Below are positions 32,068-39,912 of a stretch of 64,000 bases of DNA, in pieces. The stretch comes from Bradyrhizobium sp. SRL28 (lineage in GTDB: Bacteria; Pseudomonadota; Alphaproteobacteria; Rhizobiales; Xanthobacteraceae). The notes under the pieces were generated by a model that did no database searches, was not told the DNA's origin, and saw nothing but the letters and a program-made list of their open reading frames with translations. Position numbers and translations under genes: made by a program. Each line of letters opens with the position of its first letter. Positions within the stretch are counted from its first letter, which is position 1. The stretch spans positions 49,295 to 113,294 of the forward strand of contig NZ_JAHEAG010000025.1 in the NCBI RefSeq assembly GCF_018596315.1. The letters run 5' to 3'.

Positions 32068-33084
32068 ATGGCATCTCAAGTATCGGCCCTCAAGCTTTTC
32101 GATCTCATACAGTCGCATCGTGTGACCGCGGTGATCTACGTGGCGGCCAGACTCGGGCTCGCCGAGCTGTTGAGCTACGGTCCGCAGACGCCTGGCAAGC
32201 TCGCAAAGGCGACCGGCGCGGATGAACGGTCGCTTCGACGTCTGCTCACCGCGCTCTCCACAATCGGCATATGTTCGCGAACCGGCGAAGACAGCTATGC
32301 GTTGACGGAAGTGGGCGCCTGTCTCGACAGCGCCGCCGACCAATCACTCAAGGGCTGGGCCATCTTTGAAGCCGAAATGCTTTCAAAATCCTGGAGCGGA
32401 ATGCTTGAATCCGTGATGACAGGCAAGACCGCTGCGGAATTGCAGGGCCTTGCCAACAGTTTCGATCTGATGGGTCGAGCACCTGAAATCGTCGACAAAT
32501 TCAACGTTGCGATGACCGAACTCACGCGACTTGTCACGCCGGATATCCTTCGCTCCTACGATTTCAGCGGGATATCGCACCTGATGGACGTCGGCGGCGG
32601 GTCCGGCGAATTGCTCGGCGCCATCGCGCAGCAAAACCAAAAGCTGCGCGGCACTGTTTTCGACCTTCCGAGATGTGCGGAGGCCGCGAGCAAGCATCTG
32701 AGGCAGATCGGTGTCGATGACCGCGTGGAATTCGTCGCCGGCGATTTCTTCAAATCCGTTCCGGCGGTCGCTGATGCGATCATTCTCAAGAGCATAATCC
32801 ATGATTGGAATGATGCGCGAAGCATCTCGATCCTGGGCAATTGTCATCAGTCGCTGCCGGGTGGCGGCAAGTTGCTGTTGGTCGAACGGCTGATGCCTGA
32901 GACGCCTGATATGACCAACGATGACAAGGCGCATGCAATGAGCGACCTGAACATGATGCGCGGGCCCGGCGGCAGCGAGCGCACCAAGGGGCAGTATCGC
33001 GAATTGCTCGAGCAAAGCGGCTTTGCGCTGGCTGCGGTTCATCCGGCCGGCCGCTTCAACGTGATCGAGGCGCGTCCCGCCTAG
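32068..33084 (+). CDS. SAM-dependent O-methyltransferase
   Basis: 338 residues of the plant-COMT/hydroxyneurosporene type. A dimerisation winged-helix domain (1-100: ATGADERSLRRLLTALSTIG) is followed by a Rossmann methyltransferase with HLMDVGGGSGELLGAI (SAM binding), FDLPRCAEAASKHL and the catalytic His in IHDWNDARSI. A strong aggaggc site precedes the start, 19 bp after the Bug gene, so the two are probably co-transcribed. It would methylate a hydroxyl of a small aromatic or polyketide-like compound. It stands opposite the demethylase-type operon upstream. Confidence 0.87.
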   Translation: MASQVSALKLFDLIQSHRVTAVIYVAARLGLAELLSYGPQTPGKLAKATGADERSLRRLLTALSTIGICSRTGEDSYALTEVGACLDSAADQSLKGWAIFEAEMLSKSWSGMLESVMTGKTAAELQGLANSFDLMGRAPEIVDKFNVAMTELTRLVTPDILRSYDFSGISHLMDVGGGSGELLGAIAQQNQKLRGTVFDLPRCAEAASKHLRQIGVDDRVEFVAGDFFKSVPAVADAIILKSIIHDWNDARSISILGNCHQSLPGGGKLLLVERLMPETPDMTNDDKAHAMSDLNMMRGPGGSERTKGQYRELLEQSGFALAAVHPAGRFNVIEARPA

Positions 33085-33087
33085 GGA

Positions 33088-33122
33088 ATGCCGGGTGAGG
33101 GGATCTCTCCGTCACCCGGCAT
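33088..33122. terminator. bidirectional hairpin between convergent genes
   Basis: ATGCCGGGTGA (33088-33098) pairs perfectly with TCACCCGGCAT (33112-33122), an 11-bp stem with a 13-nt loop between the convergent methyltransferase and monooxygenase genes. Without a strong T-run, it is inferred to act as a two-way terminator or mRNA end stabiliser. Confidence 0.55.
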
Positions 33123-33128
33123 CACACC

Positions 33129-34631
33129 TCAGCCGTAGACGAACGCCTTGTCCTTGAGATCGATCGCCGGAAATTCGTCCTTCTCGGCCCAGTAATCCTG
33201 ATTGTGCTGCCATTCCGGCTTTTCGCCACGCTTCGGCAGCAGGTGCATGCCGCGCATCATGTAGCCGGGATTGAAGTTTTCGGGATCGATCCAGGGCAGC
33301 AGCGGCATGTTGTGGTCTTCGGGACGCAACTGCGTCGTCACCTTTTTAGCGCCGGTCTCTTTCATATGATTGAGCAGCCGGCAGACGAAGTCGGCGACGA
33401 GATCGACGCGCAGCGTCCAGCTCGCGCGGAAATAGCCGAACACCCAGACGAGATTCGGCACGCCGGTGAACATCATGCCGCGATAGGTGACGGTATCGGC
33501 GAAGTCGAGCGGCTTGCCGTCGACGGCAAACTCGATGTCGCCATTGGCGCAGAGGTTGAAGCCGGTCGCGGTGACGATGATGTCGGCTTCGAGCTCCTTG
33601 CCGGATTTCAGCAAAATGCCTTTCTCGGTGAAGCGGTCGATCTCGTCGGTGACGACGGAGGCCTTGCCGGACTTGATGCCCTGGAACAGGTCTCCATCAG
33701 GGATGAAGGCGATGCGCTGCCGCCATGGCCGATATTTTGGCGTGAAGTGAGTCGCGATGTCGTAATCCTTGCCGAGATAGGCTTCGACCGCCGACAGCAG
33801 ATCCTTCTTGGCCGCTTCCGGCTCTTCAAAGGTCTTGCGGGTGAAGGTGTCCTGGTCGAACAGGATCTTTCGCCGGGTGATCTCGTGGATCCATTTTTCA
33901 TCCACCTGCAACTGGCGCAGCTGCTCGGCGATTTCGATCGCGTTGCGCCCGGTGCGGAAATAGGTCGGCGAGCGCTGCAGCATGGTGACATGCGCGCAGT
34001 CGTTGGCCAGCGCCGGGATCAGCGTTGCCGCCGTCGCACCCGAGCCGATCACGATGACGCGCTTGTTCCTGTAGTCGAGATCCTCGGGCCATTTCTGCGG
34101 ATGGACGATTCCGCCCTTGAATTTGGCCATGTCCTTCCACTCCGGCGTATAGCCCTCGGTGTGGCGGTAATAGCCCTGGCACATCCAGAAGAAATTGGTG
34201 GTGAAGCGAAGCTGTTCGCCGGTGTCCGTGCGCGTGGCTTCGATGGTCCAGAGGTTTTCCTCGCTGGACCATTTCGCCGAGGTGATGGTGTGCTGATAGC
34301 GGATGTGAGGCGCGAGATCGTTCTCCTCGATCACGTCGCCCATGTATTTCAGGATTTCCTGAGCGCTCGCGATCGGCGCTGTCGTCCACGGCTTGAAGCG
34401 GTAGCCGAAGGTGTGCAGGTCGCTGTCGGAGCGGATGCCGGGATAGCGATGGGTGGTCCAGGTGCCGCCGAACGTCTTCTGGGCTTCCAGCGCGACGAAG
34501 CTCGTTCCCGGGCATTGCGTGGTGAGGTGATAGGCGGCACCGACGCCCGAAATGCCGGCGCCGGCGATGACGACGTCGAAATGCTCGGTGGTACGGGGCG
34601 AAGTCTGGTCGATCTGGGCCTGAACGTTCAT
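33129..34631 (-). CDS. flavin-containing Baeyer-Villiger-type monooxygenase
   Basis: 500 residues. FAD-binding VVIAGAGISGVGAAYHL near residue 20, NADPH-binding VIVIGSGATAATLIPAL near 193, and between them the Baeyer-Villiger fingerprint F-x-G-x3-H-x3-W-P as FKGGIVHPQKWPE. It would insert oxygen next to a ketone or oxidise a heteroatom using NADPH; the substrate is unknown. It converges on the O-methyltransferase and lies next to aromatic-metabolism genes. Cytoplasmic, with no signal peptide. Confidence 0.9.
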   Translation of the reverse strand: MNVQAQIDQTSPRTTEHFDVVIAGAGISGVGAAYHLTTQCPGTSFVALEAQKTFGGTWTTHRYPGIRSDSDLHTFGYRFKPWTTAPIASAQEILKYMGDVIEENDLAPHIRYQHTITSAKWSSEENLWTIEATRTDTGEQLRFTTNFFWMCQGYYRHTEGYTPEWKDMAKFKGGIVHPQKWPEDLDYRNKRVIVIGSGATAATLIPALANDCAHVTMLQRSPTYFRTGRNAIEIAEQLRQLQVDEKWIHEITRRKILFDQDTFTRKTFEEPEAAKKDLLSAVEAYLGKDYDIATHFTPKYRPWRQRIAFIPDGDLFQGIKSGKASVVTDEIDRFTEKGILLKSGKELEADIIVTATGFNLCANGDIEFAVDGKPLDFADTVTYRGMMFTGVPNLVWVFGYFRASWTLRVDLVADFVCRLLNHMKETGAKKVTTQLRPEDHNMPLLPWIDPENFNPGYMMRGMHLLPKRGEKPEWQHNQDYWAEKDEFPAIDLKDKAFVYG

Positions 34632-34673
34632 CTTCCCTGTTCTTTTTTCGTTTGTTGTGTTCTGAAAGCGAAA

Positions 34674-34696
34674 CGCCAGAACCCGGGGTTCTGGCG
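34674..34696 (-). terminator. terminator-like hairpin after moxR
   Basis: CGCCAGAACCC and GGGTTCTGGCG form a perfect stem of up to 11 bp; on the minus strand it is followed by the T-rich TTTCGCTTTC. It lies 19 bp beyond the stop of the MoxR ATPase gene. Confidence 0.6.
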
Positions 34697-34714
34697 CCGT
34701 AGATCGTCAGCGAA

Positions 34715-35557
34715 TTACACTTCGCGTCGGCTGAGGAAGGCCAGCCGCTCGAACAGGTGCACGTCCTGTTCGTTCTTGAGCAGCGCGCCGTGCAGCGGCG
34801 GGATCAGCTTGCGCGGATCGCGCTCCCGGAGCATTTCCGGCGTGATGTCCTCGTTGAGCAAGAGCTTGAGCCAGTCGAGCAGCTCCGAGGTCGAGGGCTT
34901 CTTCTTCAGGCCCGGCACTTCCCGCACCTCGAAGAAGATGCGCAAGGCTTCTTCCACCAGGCGCTTCTTGATGCCGGGGAAGTGGACGTCGACGATCCGG
35001 CCCATGGTGTCGGCGTCGGGGAACTTGATGTAGTGGAAGAAGCAGCGGCGCAGGAACGCGTCCGGCAGTTCCTTTTCGTTGTTGGAGGTGATCATCACGA
35101 TCGGGCGCAGGCTCGCCTTGATGTTCTCGCCGGTCTCGTAGACGAAGAACTCCATGCGATCGAGTTCGAGCAGCAAGTCGTTGGGGAATTCGATGTCGGC
35201 CTTGTCGATCTCGTCGATCAGCAGCACCGGGCGCTTGTCGTGGGTGAAGGCTTCCCACAATTTGCCGCGCTTGATGTAGTTGGAGATGTCGGAAACCCTG
35301 CTGTCGCCGAGCTGGCTGTCGCGCAGGCGCGACACCGCGTCGTATTCGTACAGGCCCTGCTGCGCCTTGGTGGTCGACTTGATGTGCCAGGTCAGGAGCG
35401 GCGCGCCGAGCGCTTTGGAGACTTCCTCGGCCAGCACCGTCTTGCCGGTGCCGGGCTCGCCCTTGATCAGCAGCGGGCGCTCGAGCACGATCGAGGCGTT
35501 GACGGCGACCTTGAGGTCGTCGGTGGCGACATAGTCCTTGGTGCCGGTAAATTTCAT
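34715..35557 (-). CDS. MoxR-type AAA+ ATPase
   Basis: 280 residues. Walker A GEPGTGKTVLAEEV near residue 35, Walker B VLLIDEIDKAD near 116, sensor 1 VMITSNNEKELPDAFLRR and the C-terminal lid. MoxR proteins work with von Willebrand A-domain partners as metal-insertion or assembly chaperones. The vWA gene at 36042 is the natural partner, placed divergently with a small membrane protein gene between. A palindrome GACCGCCGG-TCCGGCGGTC at 35613-35631 lies just upstream. Confidence 0.9.
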   Translation of the reverse strand: MKFTGTKDYVATDDLKVAVNASIVLERPLLIKGEPGTGKTVLAEEVSKALGAPLLTWHIKSTTKAQQGLYEYDAVSRLRDSQLGDSRVSDISNYIKRGKLWEAFTHDKRPVLLIDEIDKADIEFPNDLLLELDRMEFFVYETGENIKASLRPIVMITSNNEKELPDAFLRRCFFHYIKFPDADTMGRIVDVHFPGIKKRLVEEALRIFFEVREVPGLKKKPSTSELLDWLKLLLNEDITPEMLRERDPRKLIPPLHGALLKNEQDVHLFERLAFLSRREV

Positions 35558-35656
35558 CTATCCGTTTGCCTTGTTGTTTGTTCTAGAGCCGCTCGCGGCC
35601 CGAACAGTAAACGACCGCCGGTCCGGCGGTCGCGATTGGAGTTGAGGCGCTTGTCC

Positions 35657-35899
35657 TCAGCGTCTGATCAGCGACAGGATCACCAGGATGATCACCGCGC
35701 CGATGGTGGCGTTAATGATATCGCGGACCCAGGTGCCGCCGAGGCTGACGCCGAGTTGCGGCAATAGCCAGCTCGCCAGCAACGCGCCGATGATGCCGAC
35801 CACGATATTGCCGATCAGCCCGAAGCCTGCACCGCGCACGATCAGTCCGGCAAGCCAGCCTGCGATACCGCCAATGATCAGTGCCGCTATGATGCCCAT
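35657..35899 (-). CDS. GlsB/YeaQ/YmgE family stress-response membrane protein
   Basis: 80 residues, almost entirely three hydrophobic helices rich in Gly: GIIAALIIGGIAGWLAGLI, FGLIGNIVVGIIGALLASWL and NATIGAVIILVILSLI. This is the transglycosylase-associated protein family of small inner-membrane stress proteins with no known reaction. The start at 35899 has aggggaaa ahead of it; a longer frame to 35938 is not supported. Confidence 0.88.
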   Translation of the reverse strand: MGIIAALIIGGIAGWLAGLIVRGAGFGLIGNIVVGIIGALLASWLLPQLGVSLGGTWVRDIINATIGAVIILVILSLIRR

Positions 35900-36041
35900 T
35901 GAAATTTCCCCTGCCGGAATAAACCCTTTACACCTCAATTGTAATTGAAAAAGCCTCCCGGTCTAGGCCTGACAGCTATGCGCCAGCCCTTGACGTGCGC
36001 TGGCCCTTGACGTGTGCCGTCCGCCGGGCAATCTGTATCCC

Positions 36042-37217
36042 ATGTTCCTGCAATTCTTCACATCGCTGCGCGACGCGCAGGTCCCGGTGACCCTGCGCGA
36101 ATATCTGACGCTGATGGAGGCGCTCGACGCCGACCTCGCCGATCAGACGGTCGAGAACTTCTACTATCTTTCGCGCGCCGCGCTGGTGAAGGACGAGCGC
36201 AACCTCGACAAGTTCGACCGCGTCTTCGGCACCGTGTTCAAGGGGCTGGAAAGCTTGCTGGACGCCATGGAGAAGGCGGATATTCCCGCCGAATGGCTGA
36301 AGAAGCTCGCGGAAAAATACCTCACCGAGGAAGAGAAGAAACAGATCGAGGCGATGGGCTGGGACAAGCTCATGGAGACGCTTCGTCAGCGCCTGAAGGA
36401 ACAGCAGGGCCGCCATCAGGGCGGCAACAAGTGGATCGGCACCGCCGGCACCTCGCCGTTCGGCGCCCATGGCTACAATCCCGAGGGCGTGCGGATCGGG
36501 CAGGAAAAGAACCGCAACAACCGCGCCGTGAAGGTGTGGGACAAGCGCGAGTTCAGGGATCTCGACGGCAATGTCGAGCTCGGCATCCGCAACATCAAGA
36601 TCGCGCTGCGCCGCCTGCGCAAATTCGCCCGCACTGGTGCGCCCGACGAGCTCGACCTCGACACCACGATCAAGGAAACCGCCAACCACGGTTATCTCGA
36701 CGTGCATATGCGGCCCGAGCGCCGCAACGCGGTCAAGGTGCTGGTGTTCTTCGATATCGGTGGTTCGATGGATTCGCACATCGAGCAGGTCGAAGAGCTG
36801 TTCTCGGCGGCGAAGTCCGAATTCAAGCACATGGAGTATTTCTACTTCCACAACTGCCTGTATGAAGGCGTGTGGAAGCAGAACAAGCGCCGCTTCACCG
36901 ACCGTACGCCGACCTGGGACGTGCTGCACAAATACCCGCACGACTACAAGGTGGTGTTTGTCGGCGACGCCTCGATGAGCCCTTACGAGATCATGGTGCC
37001 CGGCGGCTCGGTCGAGCATGTCAACGAGGAGGCCGGCTCGGTCTGGCTGGAGCGCATCACGCGCACCTATCCGCATTCGGTGTGGCTCAATCCGGTGGCG
37101 CAGAAGCACTGGGACTATTCGGAATCCACCACCATCATCCGCCGGCTGTTTTCGGAGCGCATGTACCCGATCACGATCGAAGGCCTCGAAGGCGCGATGA
37201 AGGAACTGGTGCGGTAG
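36042..37217 (+). CDS. vWA domain protein, CoxE-like
   Basis: 391 residues. The N-terminal helical part (1-230) is charged and includes a basic linker (QRLKEQQGRHQGGNKW); the von Willebrand A domain follows, with MIDAS motif VFFDIGGSMDSH (D-x-G-x-S) and later FVGDASMSPYEI. CoxE-type proteins pair with MoxR ATPases, here at 34715, to assemble metal enzymes; the client enzyme is not visible. The ATG at 36042 is preferred to a GTG at 36012, since family members begin at MFLQFFTSLRDAQVPV. Confidence 0.88.
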   Translation: MFLQFFTSLRDAQVPVTLREYLTLMEALDADLADQTVENFYYLSRAALVKDERNLDKFDRVFGTVFKGLESLLDAMEKADIPAEWLKKLAEKYLTEEEKKQIEAMGWDKLMETLRQRLKEQQGRHQGGNKWIGTAGTSPFGAHGYNPEGVRIGQEKNRNNRAVKVWDKREFRDLDGNVELGIRNIKIALRRLRKFARTGAPDELDLDTTIKETANHGYLDVHMRPERRNAVKVLVFFDIGGSMDSHIEQVEELFSAAKSEFKHMEYFYFHNCLYEGVWKQNKRRFTDRTPTWDVLHKYPHDYKVVFVGDASMSPYEIMVPGGSVEHVNEEAGSVWLERITRTYPHSVWLNPVAQKHWDYSESTTIIRRLFSERMYPITIEGLEGAMKELVR

Positions 37218-37223
37218 GGACAG

Positions 37224-37341
37224 TCATTCCGGGGCACGCGTAGCGCGAACCCGGAATCCAGAGGTTGCCTCACTCGCTCGAGATTCTCAGGTGCGCTATT
37301 GCGCACCAAAGTTCGATGCTTTCGCATGGCCCCGGAATGAC
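37224..37341. repeat. palindromic repeat, family C (copy 2)
   Basis: Arms GTCATTCCGGGGCACGC and GCCCCGGAATGAC, with a shared centre including GAGATTCTCAGGTGCGC and GCGCACCA. Same family as 12006-12110 and 37809-37902. It lies between the vWA and rhodanese genes. Confidence 0.85.
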
Positions 37342-37384
37342 GGGAAAAAAGACGGACGTCGACAGAACAAGAAAGGCGCAATCA

Positions 37385-37798
37385 ATGCCCCAGACCATTC
37401 ACCGCGGTATCAAATCCCTGATCGACGAGGCCAACGCTGAAATCGAGACCGTCAGCGCCGCTGACGCCATCAAGGCCGCGCAAGACCCGGGCGTCGTGAT
37501 TGTCGATATCCGCGACCCGCGCGAGATCGAACGCGAGGGCAAGATCCCCGGCGCCTTCTCCTGCACCCGTGGCATGCTGGAATTCTGGATCGATCCGCAA
37601 AGCCCCTACGCCAAGCCGATCTTCCAGGAAGACAAGAAGTTCATCTTCCACTGCGCCGGCGGACTTCGTTCGGCGCTCGCGGCCAAGACCGCGCAGGACA
37701 TGGGCCTGAAACCGGTCGCCCATATGGGCGGCGGCTTCGCCGCCTGGCGCGACGCCGGCGGCCCGGTCGAGAAGTGGGAGCCGAAGAAGAAGGCTTAA
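37385..37798 (+). CDS. rhodanese-like domain protein
   Basis: 137-residue single-domain rhodanese. VVIVDIRDPREIEREGKIPG is the N-terminal CH2A-like block; the active-site loop is FHCAGGLRSALAA with catalytic Cys in a CxxGxRS context. It would transfer sulfur from thiosulfate or a persulfide, or detect oxidised sulfur. The start at 37385 is chosen because the upstream frame lies within the family C repeat. It is flanked on both sides by family C repeats and followed by a second, larger sulfurtransferase. Confidence 0.88.
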   Translation: MPQTIHRGIKSLIDEANAEIETVSAADAIKAAQDPGVVIVDIRDPREIEREGKIPGAFSCTRGMLEFWIDPQSPYAKPIFQEDKKFIFHCAGGLRSALAAKTAQDMGLKPVAHMGGGFAAWRDAGGPVEKWEPKKKA

Positions 37799-37808
37799 GT
37801 TTTTCCCG

Positions 37809-37902
37809 CGTCATTCCGGGGCACGCAAAGCGTGAACCCGGAATCTTGAGATTCTCAGATGCGCAATTGCGCATCATAGTTCGCTTCGCGCCCCGGAATG
37901 AC
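37809..37902. repeat. palindromic repeat, family C (copy 3)
   Basis: CGTCATTCCGGGGCACGC and CGCCCCGGAATGAC arms, same centre as copy 2 (GAGATTCTCAGATGCGC). With copy 2 it brackets the rhodanese gene in direct orientation. Confidence 0.85.
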
Positions 37903-37919
37903 AGCAAGGATTCTGCACC

Positions 37920-38774
37920 ATGTCCACCACCAATGACCCGCTCGTCTCCACCGAATGGCTCGCCGCGCACCTGAACGATCCGAACGTCAAGGTGATCGAC
38001 GCCTCGTTCAAGATGCCGGGCGTGCTGCCGCTGCCGAAGGACGATTATCTCGCGTCGCATATTCCCGGCGCTGTGTTCTTCGACGTCGACGCGGTGTCCG
38101 ATCATTCCAACCCGCTGCCGCACATGTTTCCTTCTGCCGAACAATTCGGCCGCGACGTCGCCGGGCTCGGGATCGACAATGACGACACCGTTGTGGTCTA
38201 TGATTCCGGCGGCTGGGTCGCCGCGCCCCGGGTGTGGTGGATGTTCCTGTCGTTCGGGAAGGACGTGCGCGTGCTCAATGGCGGCCTGAAGAAGTGGGTC
38301 GCGGAAGGCCGCAAGGTCGAGAAGGGTGAGGTGACGCCGAAGCCGGCGACATTCAAAGCGACGTTCGATGCGCGGCGCACGCGCAGCATGCAGCAGCTGG
38401 TCGCCAATCTCGTAAGCCGGGCCGAGCAGGTGATCGATGCGCGCGCCAACGAGCGCTATCAGGGCAAGGTGGCCGAGCCGCGGCCGGGCCTTCGCTCCGG
38501 CCATATCCCCGGCAGTCTCAGCTTGCCCTACAACAATCTGTTCGACGCTGCGACCGGTACGATGAAATCAACAGACGAATTGCGGGCGGCATTCTCAGGC
38601 GCGGGCGTCAAGCTCGATGCGCCCATCGTGACGAGTTGCGGCTCCGGCGTCAGCGCCGCCGTGCTGACGCTTGCGCTCTATCGCCTCGGCGTCGAGAACC
38701 CGGCGCTGTATGACGGCTCGTGGACCGAGTGGGGTGCCGCCGACGGCCCGCCGGTGGCGACCGGCCCGGCCTGA
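37920..38774 (+). CDS. sseA: 3-mercaptopyruvate/thiosulfate sulfurtransferase
   Basis: 284 residues, two tandem rhodanese domains. The N-terminal inactive domain (about 1-145) includes YLASHIPGAVFFDVDAVSD; the C-terminal active domain has the loop TSCGSGVSAAVLTLAL, whose CGSGVS motif is the 3-mercaptopyruvate sulfurtransferase type (thiosulfate enzymes have CRKGVT-like loops). It transfers sulfane sulfur from 3-mercaptopyruvate to thiols or cyanide in the cytoplasm. Confidence 0.9.
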   Translation: MSTTNDPLVSTEWLAAHLNDPNVKVIDASFKMPGVLPLPKDDYLASHIPGAVFFDVDAVSDHSNPLPHMFPSAEQFGRDVAGLGIDNDDTVVVYDSGGWVAAPRVWWMFLSFGKDVRVLNGGLKKWVAEGRKVEKGEVTPKPATFKATFDARRTRSMQQLVANLVSRAEQVIDARANERYQGKVAEPRPGLRSGHIPGSLSLPYNNLFDAATGTMKSTDELRAAFSGAGVKLDAPIVTSCGSGVSAAVLTLALYRLGVENPALYDGSWTEWGAADGPPVATGPA

Positions 38775-38789
38775 TCTTAAGCTGAGAAG

Positions 38790-39578
38790 CTACCTCGTCG
38801 CCGGAAACGGCGGGAAGAACGGATTGGGTTGCTGCTGCTGCAGGGTCAGCGTTGCCTCGCGCGCGAGGCGCGCGCGCCGTGCTGCAGCAATCCGCCGCCG
38901 TTCCCGGGCCCGCTCTGCGGCCTGCTTCCTGAGGGCGTTGCGGTCCGGCTTCGCGTCTGTCGTCTTTCCCGCAATCTTCTCGTCGACGATGACGGCAGGA
39001 CCGCCGAGCGTCGCGATCCGGGCTGCGGCGATGTTGGCTTCGGGTGACGAGGGATCTGCGGTCGACTCCGGCGCAGACGGAGTGACAGCCGCAGGTTCCG
39101 GCATTGCCGCGATGGCGGCGAGCTTCATTTCTGTATTGGAAACGGGTGCTTCGACTTCGGCCGCGGAGGCCGGAGCGGCCGGTGTCTCGGCGATAGCCTC
39201 CTTCGTCGGTGCATCCGGTTTCGCCGCTTCGACCTGCACCGGCTCGGCCGGCTTCAACGCCAGTTTCTCAGGCTCAGCCGGACTGGCGTCCGGAATCTGT
39301 CCGGCCGGGGCCGGAACCTCCGAGGCTGCTTCAGGAACGGCGGCCGGGACATTTTCCGCCGGCTTCTCCGCGACCGGCGGATCGATGCGCAGCAGCGCCA
39401 GCGTCGGCGGCGGGTCGTACTGGCGGGCAAACATCGGCTCGGGCGCCAGCCGTCGCGAGGGAAGGTTGGCAAATTCCTCATGCGCGGCGCGCAACAAAGC
39501 GGCGGCGCCAAGCCCAAAAATCAGGATCGACATCGAGAGGATGATGGCAGTGAACAAGAAACGAAAGCCGGGAAGCAT
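38790..39578 (-). CDS. membrane-anchored Pro/Ala-rich protein
   Basis: 262 residues from the ATG at 39578. One membrane helix near residues 5-30 (FLFTAIILSMSILIFGLGAA), then about 150 residues of Pro/Ala/Glu-rich low-complexity sequence, then a basic tail (RNALRKQAAERARERRRIAA) and a Pro/Gln-rich end. I recall this as a conserved protein of unknown function in Bradyrhizobium. Starts at 39617 or a TTG at 39626 are possible; 39578 is chosen because it puts the helix at the N-terminus. It may bridge the periplasm. Confidence 0.65.
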   Translation of the reverse strand: MLPGFRFLFTAIILSMSILIFGLGAAALLRAAHEEFANLPSRRLAPEPMFARQYDPPPTLALLRIDPPVAEKPAENVPAAVPEAASEVPAPAGQIPDASPAEPEKLALKPAEPVQVEAAKPDAPTKEAIAETPAAPASAAEVEAPVSNTEMKLAAIAAMPEPAAVTPSAPESTADPSSPEANIAAARIATLGGPAVIVDEKIAGKTTDAKPDRNALRKQAAERARERRRIAAARRARLAREATLTLQQQQPNPFFPPFPATR

Positions 39579-39912
39579 GGACTCGAGTTCCGCCCTCCTT
39601 GATCTCTGGAGGGTCATTGATGCCAAGGGAACGCGGTGACCACTGTCTGGCCGGTTCGCGAGGCGCGCGAATCAGTCCGATTTGAGAGTATCTCAACGCC
39701 GGTTAGCTTTTTGTTACAAAAATCTGCGGTTCGAAGTCGCTCGCCACCTACAATGGCGATTTCCGGCGCTCTGCGGCATCTTTGCCGCAGCTTCGCTGCG
39801 ATCACAAATGACCGATATGGGCCGAATTTCGGGGATTTGTCTTGAATGTGCCGCTATCTTCCGTCATCTGCCGTTAACGGTCCGGTGGGGCTTGGGGTCT
39901 ATAAAAAAGGCG

